From: CAIJXJ01 sp964445115
Lineage (GTDB): Bacteria; Pseudomonadota; Gammaproteobacteria; Burkholderiales; Methylophilaceae
Assembly (NCBI GenBank): GCA_964445115.1
Contig: CAYUJU010000008.1
Coordinates: 12,041 to 76,040, forward strand
Length of the DNA: 64,000 bases
Direction: 5' to 3'
This document shows, piece after piece, positions 1 to 8,438 of the stretch (position 1 is its first letter; every line of letters starts with the position of its first letter). Position numbers and translations under genes: made by a program. Under the pieces are notes generated by a model, which was not told where the DNA came from, made no database searches, and saw only the letters and a list, made by a program, of their open reading frames with translations.

Positions 1-183
1 GTCCGGCGTCATCTCAGCCGTATGGTGCGAGAAGGCACAATCACCAAGATAATTCCGCCGAACGATCACCGTACTGCGCATTTCATGCTGAGTGAGGACA
101 CCATGCACGCGCTAGATCTATGTCTGGAAAAAATCCAAGGAACGTTGTGCGAATCGGCTGAGGGGCGCCGCAAAGATGATTGA
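1..183 (+). CDS. C-terminal end of a winged-helix (MarR-like) transcriptional regulator, truncated by window edge
   Basis: The open frame runs in from the left edge and ends at TGA 181-183, leaving 60 residues. What remains reads as the recognition helix, wing and C-terminal helix of a MarR-type winged helix: a SRMVREG segment like the usual SRLVxRG, a charged wing with NDHRT, then LSEDTMHALD as in the LTxxG helix. The full protein cannot be seen, so ligand and target are unknown. Its stop overlaps the next ORF by 8 bases (ATGATTGA), which suggests translational coupling. The family is inferred from the pattern only. Confidence 0.5.
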   Translation, partial: VRRHLSRMVREGTITKIIPPNDHRTAHFMLSEDTMHALDLCLEKIQGTLCESAEGRRKDD

Positions 184-409
184 TACTCGTCGAAAGGCGA
201 GACTGGGAGAGTTGCTCGCCACCCAGGGCAAGGTACAGTCCCTGACCTCCCTTCCGGGGGCGAGTCCTGACGAACCGTGCATGGTATTGGCGACCATGGA
301 AAACCCTCAGGATGCCACCAGGCTCTACCAGAAATTCGGCTTCCAACCATTCGGGTATAACTCCCTGATCATCAGCGCGAGCTGGCTGGAATCCAACCTG
401 ACCGCGTGA
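176..409 (+). CDS. Small uncharacterised protein coupled to a regulator
   Basis: A 77-residue frame starts inside the stop of the preceding regulator (ATG at 176, stop of the upstream gene at 181-183). I do not recognise the whole protein. Its C-terminal half contains ATRLYQKFGFQPFG, which resembles the A-x-x-LYxKxGF signature of GNAT acetyltransferases, but the protein is far too short for a complete GNAT domain. It could be a remnant or a regulator-associated partner. It ends 10 bases before the convergent MFS small-subunit gene. Coding status is moderately likely because of the tight overlap. Confidence 0.4.
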   Translation: MIDTRRKARLGELLATQGKVQSLTSLPGASPDEPCMVLATMENPQDATRLYQKFGFQPFGYNSLIISASWLESNLTA

Positions 410-419
410 CGGCTTCAGC

Positions 420-545
420 CTATTGAAACAACGCGCTGGCCTTCTTGAACGTCTGGTAGACGCCCCACGCCAGCGGCACCAGGACGTAGGCCCAGAACAG
501 CACCAAGAGCAGCGTGTGTTTTTCGGTTGTTTCAACGGATTCCAT
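420..545 (-). CDS. MFS transporter small subunit (41-residue single-span membrane protein)
   Basis: This gene is below the usual ORF size cutoff. ATG at 545-543 opens a 41-residue frame ending in TAG at 422-420. It has a short acidic/polar N-terminus (ESVETTEKH), one hydrophobic span (LLLVLFWAYVLVPLAWGVY) and a basic tail (QTFKKA). A conserved mini-protein of this kind is annotated as the MFS transporter small subunit next to oxalate/formate antiporter-family transporters, and here it follows such a gene by 4 bases. The likely role is an accessory or stabilising subunit in the inner membrane; that role is inferred from position. Confidence 0.75.
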   Translation of the reverse strand: MESVETTEKHTLLLVLFWAYVLVPLAWGVYQTFKKASALFQ

Positions 546-549
546 GGCG

Positions 550-1920
550 TTACCCCTGTAATGGATCATCGACTTCGTCGTGCTTCATGTAATGGTGCTC
601 CTGCACTTCGCGCATCAACAGGTTGCACACAAACCCTACGGCCAGAAGACAGGCCATGATGTAGAGGGTGGTGGTATAGGCATCCGCCTTGGCCACGCCC
701 TGCCCGATCTGGTACTCCCGGATGTAGTTCACTAATACCGGCCCCAGCACGCCAGCCGTGGCCCACGCCGTCAGCAGTCGTCCATGGATGCCGCCGACGA
801 ATCGCGTACCGAAGATATCCGCCAGGTACGCTGGAATCGTGGCAAACCCTCCCCCGTACATGCTCATGATCACCGCCGATGCCGCAATGAACAGGATCAC
901 GTTGCCCTGCCCGCTGAAGCTCGGCAACATGGAGTACAGAAATGTCCCCAGCGCGAAGAACAGGAAGTAGGTGTTCTGGCGACCGAGGTAATCGGAGGCG
1001 GAAGACCAGACGAAACGTCCGCCCATATTGAACAGGCTCAACAGCCCGACAAAACCGGCGGCCGCCTCCGGTGTAATGCTGCCCTTGAACATTTCCTGGA
1101 TCATCACCGAAGCCTGACCAAGGATGCCGATGCCAGCCGTCACGTTGAGGCAGAGAATCAGCCACAGCAGGTAGAACTGCGGGGTCTTCAGCGCTTGGTC
1201 GATATGCACATGGCGCTGCGTCACCATCTTTTTCGTTTCGGCAGGTGGCGTCCAGCCCGCCGGCTTCCAGTCCGCAGGCGGAATGCGGATGGCGAGGGAG
1301 CAGATGACCATGGAGACAAAGTACACCACCCCCATGACGACGAAAGCCTCCATCACGCCGACCGAGGTTTCGCTCTGGAAATGCTTCATCAGGGCGACCC
1401 CCAGCGGCGCACCGATCATGGCCCCACCGCCGAACCCCATGATCGCCATGCCGGTCGCCATGCCCCGATGATCGGGAAACCACTTGATCAGGGTCGACAC
1501 CGGCGAAACGTACCCGAGCCCCAGACCACAGCCGCCCAGCACGCCGTAGCCTAAATAGATCAACCAGATCTGGTGGGTATGCACGCCAATCGCAGAGAGG
1601 AGAAAGCCGCCGCCGAACAGGCAGGCCGCAGTGAACATGGTGCGGCGTGGGCCGACTTTTTCCAGCCACTTGCCCCCGAACGCCGCGGAGAGCCCGAGAA
1701 ACACGATGGCGAGGCTATAAATCCAGCCAATCGTGGTCAGCTTCCAGTCATCCGGGACCGAGGTGGAAACGCCGATAACGCGGGTCAAGGGCTCGTTGAA
1801 CACACTGAAGGCATACGCCTGACCGATACAGAGATGCACCGCCAGCGCTGCCGGAGGAATCAGCCATCGGTTGTAGCGACGATGGGCGGTGATCCGTTCC
1901 TTCGAGAAAAAACCAGACAT
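550..1920 (-). CDS. OFA-family (oxalate/formate antiporter-like) MFS transporter
   Basis: This is a 456-residue, 12-span major facilitator. The N-terminal AxPxA-like segment, VGPRRTM after the second span (MFS loop motif) and the GxG-rich fourth span fit the OFA family, which exchanges small carboxylates such as oxalate and formate; many members have unknown substrates. I chose ATG at 1920 over a GTG eight codons upstream because a strong GGGAGGAGAGGG Shine-Dalgarno lies directly before it. The 41-residue small subunit follows 4 bases downstream, forming a two-gene unit. The cytoplasmic C-terminus is long and charged (HHYMKHDEVDD). The actual substrate cannot be told from sequence. Confidence 0.85.
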   Translation of the reverse strand: MSGFFSKERITAHRRYNRWLIPPAALAVHLCIGQAYAFSVFNEPLTRVIGVSTSVPDDWKLTTIGWIYSLAIVFLGLSAAFGGKWLEKVGPRRTMFTAACLFGGGFLLSAIGVHTHQIWLIYLGYGVLGGCGLGLGYVSPVSTLIKWFPDHRGMATGMAIMGFGGGAMIGAPLGVALMKHFQSETSVGVMEAFVVMGVVYFVSMVICSLAIRIPPADWKPAGWTPPAETKKMVTQRHVHIDQALKTPQFYLLWLILCLNVTAGIGILGQASVMIQEMFKGSITPEAAAGFVGLLSLFNMGGRFVWSSASDYLGRQNTYFLFFALGTFLYSMLPSFSGQGNVILFIAASAVIMSMYGGGFATIPAYLADIFGTRFVGGIHGRLLTAWATAGVLGPVLVNYIREYQIGQGVAKADAYTTTLYIMACLLAVGFVCNLLMREVQEHHYMKHDEVDDPLQG

Positions 1921-2092
1921 TCCCTCTCCTCCCTTGCGTGACACAATTGATGAGACGGGCGGTGCTTGGCCGCCACATTTTAGGAACCTGATTCAACAGG
2001 CTTTTGCACGGGCAATCATGGTACAGATTGATGGGATTGGCAATGCCTCAGTTTCAATGCGGTGGCAAAGCGATGCTTGCTGAAATCGGCGC

Positions 2093-3748
2093 TTAGTTCG
2101 CCAACATTTCCGTCGCGTGCTGGCGCGTGGTTGCCGTGATCTCCACGCCGCCCAGCATACGGGCGATTTCCTCGACCCGCGCTTCCGGCGTCAGCGCCTC
2201 GATGCGACTCAAGGTCTGCCCATCGAGATGAGATTTGCTGACGCGGAAATGATGCGTGCCCTGCGCCGCCACTTGAGGCAAGTGAGTGATCACCAACACC
2301 TGCCGGGAGGCGCCAAGCGCCTTGAGCAACTGGCCGACGACTTCCGCCACGCCCCCGCCGATGCCCACATCCACTTCATCGAAAATCATGGTCGGGGTTT
2401 CGCCCTGTTGCGCGGTAATCACGCGAATGGCCAGACTGATACGCGACAGTTCGCCGCCGGAAGCGACCTTGCTCAGCGGGCGTGGCGCAACCCCGGCATG
2501 GCCGGCGACGAGGAACTCGATCTGCTCCAGACCGGCGGCGCTGCCCGCTTCGTCTGGGGTCAGCGCAATTTCGAACCGCCCGCCGGAGAGCGACAACCGT
2601 TGCATTTCCGCCGTCACCAGTTCGCTCAGTCGGGCGGCAGCTGTCCGACGCCGCTCGCTCAGTTGCCTCGCCTCGGCCAGATAGGCGTCACGCGCTGCCT
2701 GCTCTTCCCGCGCCAGCGCGCCATCGTCGCCGGCGCGTTCCAGTTCAGCCATGCGTGTCTGCCAGCCCACCAGCAGCGCCGCCAACTCTTCGGGGCGCAC
2801 CCGATACTTACGACCCGCGCCATGCATGGCCTGTATGCGCGAATCGACCTCGTTCAGTCGTTGCGGGTCGAGTTCCGCCCGGTTGAGGTATCGATTCAGG
2901 AAACGGTCTGCCTCTTCGATCTGGATCACCGCGGCGTCGAGTGCATCCAGGGCCTCGCGCATGGCAGGATCGTATTCGCACAGTTCCTGCAGTTGATGCT
3001 GTGCCGTATACAGTTGCCGTAAGGCTGCCATTTCGTTTTCGGAGAGCAATTCACGGCAGGCCTCTCCTCCCGCCAGCAGGCTGGCCGCGTGAGACAGGCG
3101 GCTATGCTCCTGCTGCAGCGACTCCCATTCCTCCGCACTGGGATTAAGTTGCTGCAGCTCCCGCACCTGATCACGCAACACAGCCAGCTCCTCGGCATAG
3201 GCTGCCGCGTTCTGTTCCATTTCCAGCCGCTGCTGATGCAATTTTCGCCAATGTTGGTAAGTGTTCGCTACGCGCCCCGCGAGCGCCGCAGCTTCCGCGA
3301 ATTCATCCAGCAGGTCGCGCTGGGTTGCAGCTTTCAGCAGGGAGTGATGGGCGTGTTGGCTGTAGATATCGACCAGAAACTCGCCAGCCTCGCGCAACTG
3401 CTGCATGGTCGCGGAGACGCCGTTGATGAAGGCGCGCGAACGCCCATCGGCGTAAAGGATACGGCGCATCATGCACGTGCTATCTTCGCCTTCCAGCGCG
3501 TTGCCTTCGAGCCAGACACGCAACTGCGGCAGGCCGGCGATGGAAAACTCCACGCTGATCTCGGCTTTTTCGCATCCCTGGCGCACCATGCCGGATTCGC
3601 CCCGCGCCCCGAGGGCCAGAGACAGCGCATCGATGAGGATGGATTTGCCGGCGCCAGTCTCGCCGGTCAGCACGCTGAAGCCGTTGGGGAATTCCAGTTC
3701 CAGACGGTCGACGATAACGAAGTCGCGCAGGGACAGCGAGGTCAGCAT
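2093..3748 (-). CDS. recN: DNA repair protein RecN
   Basis: RecN is an SMC-like ATPase that acts at double-strand breaks, helping RecA-dependent recombination. The 551-residue protein shows the N-terminal LSLRDFVIVD start typical of RecN, Walker A GETGAGKS at about residues 29-36, a long central coiled-coil region rich in E/Q/L/R, then the ABC signature LSKVASGGELSR and Walker B MIFDEVD followed by a conserved ITHLPQVAA segment. Its length matches the family. It lies 4 bases after nadK, the normal pairing in beta- and gammaproteobacteria. No SOS box was recognised because transcription probably begins upstream of nadK. Confidence 0.96.
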   Translation of the reverse strand: MLTSLSLRDFVIVDRLELEFPNGFSVLTGETGAGKSILIDALSLALGARGESGMVRQGCEKAEISVEFSIAGLPQLRVWLEGNALEGEDSTCMMRRILYADGRSRAFINGVSATMQQLREAGEFLVDIYSQHAHHSLLKAATQRDLLDEFAEAAALAGRVANTYQHWRKLHQQRLEMEQNAAAYAEELAVLRDQVRELQQLNPSAEEWESLQQEHSRLSHAASLLAGGEACRELLSENEMAALRQLYTAQHQLQELCEYDPAMREALDALDAAVIQIEEADRFLNRYLNRAELDPQRLNEVDSRIQAMHGAGRKYRVRPEELAALLVGWQTRMAELERAGDDGALAREEQAARDAYLAEARQLSERRRTAAARLSELVTAEMQRLSLSGGRFEIALTPDEAGSAAGLEQIEFLVAGHAGVAPRPLSKVASGGELSRISLAIRVITAQQGETPTMIFDEVDVGIGGGVAEVVGQLLKALGASRQVLVITHLPQVAAQGTHHFRVSKSHLDGQTLSRIEALTPEARVEEIARMLGGVEITATTRQHATEMLAN

Positions 3749-3752
3749 GGCA

Positions 3753-4616
3753 TCAGCCCCAGTTCAACTTTTCGCGCAGCATGGCATAGTGGCTGTGGCC
3801 ATGCGGATGCAACAGCGTCAAACAGTGATCTAGACGCTGCACGAACAGCTTGTCGCCGCAATTCAGCGCAGTCTGCAGTTGGCCATCGAAATGCACGAAA
3901 GCATCTGCAGCATGCACCAACGTGATCTCCACCAGACTGCCACCGTTGATGGCAAAGGGTCGGTTGGACAAAGTATGCGGACACACCGGCACCAAGGCGA
4001 TCGCATCGAGCGTCGGGTGCAACAACGGGCCGCCGGCAGACAATGCATACGCCGTGGTGCCGGTCGGGGTGGCGATGATCAACCCGTCGGACCGCTGGCG
4101 GTGGACGAATTCGCCATCGATGGTGAGCTCCAGTTCGATCAACCGGGCGGTCCCGCCCTTGCTGATCACCACGTCGTTCACGGCGCGCCCCTTGTGCGTC
4201 ACCACGCCATCGCGCACCAGACTGGCCCCGAGCAGAGTCCGGCGCTCGCGCACAAACTCACCTTCCAGCATCTTGCCGATCAACTCCAGCATGCTGTCAG
4301 TCGTCAGGTCAGTCAGGAAGCCGAGTCGCCCTTTGTTGACGCCGATCAGAGGAATGTCATGATCGACCAGCTCCCGCGCCACCATCAGCATGGTGCCATC
4401 ACCACCCAGCACGATCGCCAAATCGGCTCGCCCTGCCAACTCGGAGAGTGCCACAGGAGGATATCCATCAAGCCCAAGGTGCTCAGCCGTGAGGGACTCG
4501 ATCAGCACGGCTATCCCTCTGCCCTCGAGAAACCTGGCAAGACTCAGCAAGTGCTCCCGAATCAGGGGATTGGTGATCTTGCCGATCAGCACGACCGTCT
4601 GGAATACGTTTTTCAT
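3753..4616 (-). CDS. nadK: NAD kinase
   Basis: NadK phosphorylates NAD to NADP using ATP in the cytosol. The 287-residue length is typical. The kinase motif GGDGTML lies at residues 71-77, followed by GVNKGRLGFLTD and, later, SDGLIIATPTGTTAYALSAGGP, the conserved NE/D- and GTTAY-type nucleotide-binding region. It is the first gene of a nadK-recN pair, and it is divergent from the YejM-like gene across a 117-bp gap. In many relatives hrcA lies beside nadK; here hrcA is on the other strand, separated by two genes. Confidence 0.96.
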   Translation of the reverse strand: MKNVFQTVVLIGKITNPLIREHLLSLARFLEGRGIAVLIESLTAEHLGLDGYPPVALSELAGRADLAIVLGGDGTMLMVARELVDHDIPLIGVNKGRLGFLTDLTTDSMLELIGKMLEGEFVRERRTLLGASLVRDGVVTHKGRAVNDVVISKGGTARLIELELTIDGEFVHRQRSDGLIIATPTGTTAYALSAGGPLLHPTLDAIALVPVCPHTLSNRPFAINGGSLVEITLVHAADAFVHFDGQLQTALNCGDKLFVQRLDHCLTLLHPHGHSHYAMLREKLNWG

Positions 4617-4733
4617 GGGCGAATTAAAGCATAAAACGCGCCCTTACGGCAGGCGTGAGAACTTGTCACGCAGATCGCTGTCTTGGCTAGGTCGATCACG
4701 CGCTAGAATACCGAAAACAAGAGAATCCGCCCC

Positions 4734-6647
4734 ATGACCTCACGCGCACAACAACGCTCCCTGCTCAACCTCTATTTCCTGGCGACCTGGCTGGTGCTGC
4801 TGGGAATCACGCAAGGCACGCTCGACTTTTCCACCGCGGCCACCTACGGCCCGCTGGCGCTGGTGTTCCTGGTCTCGGCGTGGCTGAGTTACTGCGGACT
4901 GTACTTGCTCCCAGCCCTGCTCATCACCCGCGCCACCGCGGCATTGGTCCACCGCAAGGTACCGGATGACGCGATCGTGTCTGGCCAGCTGGTGTACGCC
5001 CTGGCGATCCTGACCGGGGCGATGACCACGCTGTTTTTCTATGCCAATGCCAAGCTGCACACGCTCTACGGCATCTTCGTCAACGGCTTCGTGATCAACC
5101 TGATCGTGACGCCCGGTGGGCTGGCCTCATTGGGCGGCAGCGATGCGACCAACCTTGGCTTTGCCCTTATCGCCGCCGCATTTCTGCTTGGGCACGGCGC
5201 GCTGCTGGCCCTGATCTACTGGATGCTTCGCAAGCGCCCCCACGCCCCGCAGATCCCCGCCCGCTTCTTCAAAGCCGTCGTCGTCGCACTGCTTCTCAGC
5301 CTGCTTGCGGACCGTGGCATCTACGCCTATAGCGATGCGTTCGGACGCACCGACATGCTCGCCCTCTCCGAGGACGTACCGTTTTACACTGGCCTCACCG
5401 CAAGAAAGCTCTTCCGAAAAATGGGTTTCAAGGTCGACCGTGAACGCAAGCTTGCCGGCGTCAAGCAAGGGGGACACCTCAACTACCCGGCACGCCCGCT
5501 GCAAACCCGTCACACCGACAAGCCTTACAACATCGTCTGGCTAGTCGCCGAGTCGTGGCGCGCAGATACGCTGACGCAAGACATCATGCCATCCACCAAG
5601 CGCTTCGCCGAGCAGGCCCAGCACTTCACCAACCACTACAGCGGTGGCAACGGCACACGCATCGGGGTGTTCACCATGTTCACCGGCATCCCCGGCACCT
5701 ATTGGGACGCCTTCCTCAAGGAACACCGCGGAGCGGCCATCATCGACATCCTGAAAGACCATCAGTACCAGATGTCGTTCTATACCAGCGCGGCCTTCAC
5801 CTACCCCGAGTTCGACAAGACCATCTTCAGCCAAGTCCCGAAAGACCACCTGCACCAGATTGATGCCCCGATGGAAGGCTGGCAGAAAGACCGGCTCAAC
5901 GTACAACACATGCTGGAATTCATCGGGAGCCGCGACACCAGCAAACCGTTCTTCACCTTCATGTTCTTCGAGTCGCCGCACGCCCGTTATTATTTCCCTC
6001 CGGAAAGCGTGATCCGCCGACCCTACATGGAAGACATCAATTACGCCACGTTGAGCAAGGAAGCCCTGGTCAGCGACATGCCGCTGATCAAGAACCGCTA
6101 CCTCAACGCAGTCCACCATCTGGATAGCCAGTTCGCACGCGTGTTCGACTACCTGAAGCAAAACGATCTGCTGGACAACACCATCGTGGTCGTCACTGGC
6201 GACCACGGGGAAGAGTTCATGGAACACGGATTCTGGGGACACAACTCCACTTTCTCCGAGCAGCAGGTACGCCCACCGCTGGTATTGTGGATCCCGGACA
6301 CCCCCCCGGCCGTTCATGACAAGCTCTCCAGCCACATGGACATCGTCGCGACCTTGATGCCACGATTGGGTGTCACCAATCCACCAGCCGACTACACGGT
6401 GGGCATCGACCTCATGTCCTCGGCCATCCGCGAACACATTGATCTCAGCGACTGGTCGCGCATGGGCTATGTCGACCAGATGACAAAAATCACCCTGCCC
6501 ATGAACATGAAGGGGATCGGGTCGGGCAAAACCACCGGACCCAACGATCAACCCTTATCTGCGGTGCTGGCGGAACAAGCCTTCGAGCGGGAACAGCCGC
6601 ACCTGGTGCAAATGATGCAGGAGTTCGGCCAGTTCACCAGCAAGTAG
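4734..6647 (+). CDS. YejM/PbgA-like inner-membrane protein with DUF3413 and sulfatase-fold domain
   Basis: The 637-residue protein has five N-terminal membrane spans (about residues 10-195, DUF3413-like) and a large periplasmic sulfatase/alkaline-phosphatase-fold domain from about residue 260. Family marks are NIVWLVAESWRADTL at the domain start, SGGNGTRIGVF with the residue aligned to the catalytic Thr/Ser, and VVTGDHGEEF plus GHNSTFSEQQ at the metal-site end. In enterobacteria YejM/PbgA/LapC controls LpxC stability and outer-membrane lipid balance; relatives are called phosphoethanolamine-transferase-like. Retention of the GDHG metal motif means activity cannot be excluded. The 117-bp upstream gap contains TAGAAT at 4704-4709 as a possible -10, with no good -35. 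Confidence 0.8.
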   Translation: MTSRAQQRSLLNLYFLATWLVLLGITQGTLDFSTAATYGPLALVFLVSAWLSYCGLYLLPALLITRATAALVHRKVPDDAIVSGQLVYALAILTGAMTTLFFYANAKLHTLYGIFVNGFVINLIVTPGGLASLGGSDATNLGFALIAAAFLLGHGALLALIYWMLRKRPHAPQIPARFFKAVVVALLLSLLADRGIYAYSDAFGRTDMLALSEDVPFYTGLTARKLFRKMGFKVDRERKLAGVKQGGHLNYPARPLQTRHTDKPYNIVWLVAESWRADTLTQDIMPSTKRFAEQAQHFTNHYSGGNGTRIGVFTMFTGIPGTYWDAFLKEHRGAAIIDILKDHQYQMSFYTSAAFTYPEFDKTIFSQVPKDHLHQIDAPMEGWQKDRLNVQHMLEFIGSRDTSKPFFTFMFFESPHARYYFPPESVIRRPYMEDINYATLSKEALVSDMPLIKNRYLNAVHHLDSQFARVFDYLKQNDLLDNTIVVVTGDHGEEFMEHGFWGHNSTFSEQQVRPPLVLWIPDTPPAVHDKLSSHMDIVATLMPRLGVTNPPADYTVGIDLMSSAIREHIDLSDWSRMGYVDQMTKITLPMNMKGIGSGKTTGPNDQPLSAVLAEQAFEREQPHLVQMMQEFGQFTSK

Positions 6648-6679
6648 CCGATGGCGGCCACCCTGCATTCTTTGCCATA

Positions 6680-7405
6680 ATGACACCCATGAACATGACA
6701 AACACCCACCACACCGACCTCCCTCTCTGGGCATGGCTTTGGTTCCCTCCACTCATGCTGCTGGTGCAGTTCTCGGCCTGGCACTTCGACCCTGCGTTCG
6801 AAGCGCGTTGGATCGGCATGCGCGAGTTTGGCGCCGTCGAGATCGGCACCGTCTTGGTTTACCTGCCAGGCATCCTTGCCGGCCTCCTTGCCCTCCGGCT
6901 CCGGCAGCACCTGCCCACCTGGTGGCTGCAAGCATGGCTGCTCGTTTTCGTGCTCGGCTGTTTCTACATCGCTGGGGAGGAGGCCAGTTGGGGACAGCAT
7001 TACCTGCAGTGGAACACCCCCGAAACCTGGGCCGCCATCAATAAACAGCAAGAGACCAACCTGCACAACACCAGCACCTGGCTCAACCAAAAGCCGCGCA
7101 TCGCCATGGAACTCTGGATCCTGATCGGTGGCATCATCATGCCGCTCCGCGCGCGGTTGCAAAACATTCGCTACACCCCGGCAGATTGGGGCTACTGGAT
7201 ATGGCCCACGGCGCTGTGCCTGCCGGCGGCACTGCTGTGTTTCTTCATCAAGTTGCCGATCCATCTGGAGAAATGGCTGCATCTGGATCAGCCGCTCTTC
7301 AGCGGATTCAACCTGAATGAAATCCACGAGTACAACATCGCGGTGTTTCTGACCCTTTATCTCTGTTCGTTCTATATTCGACTGAAACATGCAGCAAACC
7401 AGTAA
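6680..7405 (+). CDS. Uncharacterised multi-span membrane protein with GEEASWGQ motif
   Basis: This 241-residue protein has about five to six hydrophobic spans. After the third span it carries AGEEASWGQHYLQW and then a polar loop QQETNLHN; an EExSWGQ...NLHN pattern recurs in a widespread family of unknown membrane proteins. The acidic pair and His/Asn within one loop look like an active or metal-binding site facing one side of the membrane, but no reaction is known to me. It lies 32 bases after the YejM-like gene and 4 bases before the probable hrcA start, so it is likely co-transcribed. No clear Shine-Dalgarno was seen, and a start at 6689 is also possible. Confidence 0.7.
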   Translation: MTPMNMTNTHHTDLPLWAWLWFPPLMLLVQFSAWHFDPAFEARWIGMREFGAVEIGTVLVYLPGILAGLLALRLRQHLPTWWLQAWLLVFVLGCFYIAGEEASWGQHYLQWNTPETWAAINKQQETNLHNTSTWLNQKPRIAMELWILIGGIIMPLRARLQNIRYTPADWGYWIWPTALCLPAALLCFFIKLPIHLEKWLHLDQPLFSGFNLNEIHEYNIAVFLTLYLCSFYIRLKHAANQ

Positions 7406-7409
7406 CGCC

Positions 7410-8426
7410 ATGGACAAGCGGGCGCAGATCCTGCTCAAGACTCTGGTTGAACACTACATCAGCGACGGCCAGCCGGTCGGCTCGCGCACGCTGTCGAAAT
7501 GCTCCGGGCTGGATCTATCCCCCGCCAGCATCCGTAATGTCATGTCCGATCTCGAGGAGATGGGCTTCATCGTCAGCCCGCACACCTCGGCAGGCCGCAT
7601 TCCCACGCCGCGCGGCTATCGCATGTTCGTCGACACCCTGCTCACGGTACAACCGCTGCAGCAACAGGAAATCCGCCAACTGGCCCACACGCTCTCCTCT
7701 CCGGACCCGCAGGAACTGATTTCCAGTGCGGCAACGATGCTCTCCAGTCTGACCAGCTTTGCCGGTCTGGTGATGGTGCCCAAACGGCGACAAGTGGCAT
7801 TCCGGCAGTTGGAGTTCCTGCCCCTGTCGGAAAAGCGCATCCTGCTGATCATCGTCACCACAGACGGCAACGTGCAGAACCGCATCATTCTGACCGACAA
7901 AGCGTACAGCCCCTCGGAACTGACGCAGGCCGCCAACTTCTTCAACCAGCACTACGCAGGCAGCACGCTGGAAGATGTCCAGCGCCACCTGCACGCCGAA
8001 CTGCAACAGATGCAGTCTGACATGACGCGCCTGATGACCGCCGCGCTTGAAGCCAGCGGCAAAGCGCTCAGCGAGGATCAGGACAATGTGGTGATTTCAG
8101 GGGAACGCAACTTGCTGCAGGTGGAGGATCTGTCCACCAACGTCAGTTCCCTGCGCAAACTCTTTGAGGTGTTCGAGCGCCGCACCACCCTGCTGCAACT
8201 GCTCGACACCAGCCAGAAAGCCGACGGCATCAACATCTTCATCGGGGGCGAATCCGGGCACCTGCCGCTGGACGAGTGCAGCCTGGTCACCGCGCCGTAT
8301 GAAGTTGATGGCCAAGTTGTCGGCACACTCGGCGTCATCGGCCCGACGCGCATGGCCTACGAACGCGTCATTCCCATCGTCGACATCACCGCAAAACTGC
8401 TTTCCAACGCACTTTCCACGAATTAA
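7410..8426 (+). CDS. hrcA: Heat-inducible transcription repressor HrcA
   Basis: HrcA represses chaperone genes by binding CIRCE operators with help from GroEL. The N-terminal winged helix is clear (AQILLKTLVEHYISDGQPVG, then SASIR-type SPASIRNVMSDLE and TSAGRIPTPRGYR), followed by the GAF-like dimerisation domain and the C-terminal IGPTRMAYERVIP segment. I placed the start at ATG 7410 because homologues begin directly with a MxxRAQxLLKTL pattern; an ATG at 7389 adds seven residues and would overlap the upstream gene. No CIRCE inverted repeat was found in the upstream sequence, so autoregulation is not evident here. Confidence 0.95.
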   Translation: MDKRAQILLKTLVEHYISDGQPVGSRTLSKCSGLDLSPASIRNVMSDLEEMGFIVSPHTSAGRIPTPRGYRMFVDTLLTVQPLQQQEIRQLAHTLSSPDPQELISSAATMLSSLTSFAGLVMVPKRRQVAFRQLEFLPLSEKRILLIIVTTDGNVQNRIILTDKAYSPSELTQAANFFNQHYAGSTLEDVQRHLHAELQQMQSDMTRLMTAALEASGKALSEDQDNVVISGERNLLQVEDLSTNVSSLRKLFEVFERRTTLLQLLDTSQKADGINIFIGGESGHLPLDECSLVTAPYEVDGQVVGTLGVIGPTRMAYERVIPIVDITAKLLSNALSTN

Positions 8427-8438
8427 GGCTGGAGCCCC

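Noticed and set aside
784..1554. Long plus-strand open frame opposite the MFS transporter gene
   Set aside because: It is a GC-driven shadow of a confident minus-strand transporter; the protein is Arg/His-rich with no family features.
1921..2092. Possible promoter and small gene in the gap between the MFS and recN genes
   Set aside because: A TAAAAT-like -10 exists but no matching -35, and no convincing short frame was found.
2117..3022. Plus-strand frame opposite recN
   Set aside because: Shadow of recN; the composition is that of reverse-complemented coding sequence.
5541..6551. Minus-strand frame of 336 residues opposite the YejM-like gene
   Set aside because: The sense frame has clear sulfatase-fold motifs; the antisense protein has none.
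7250..7410. Search for a CIRCE operator upstream of hrcA
   Set aside because: No TTAGCACTC...GAGTGCTAA type repeat was found.
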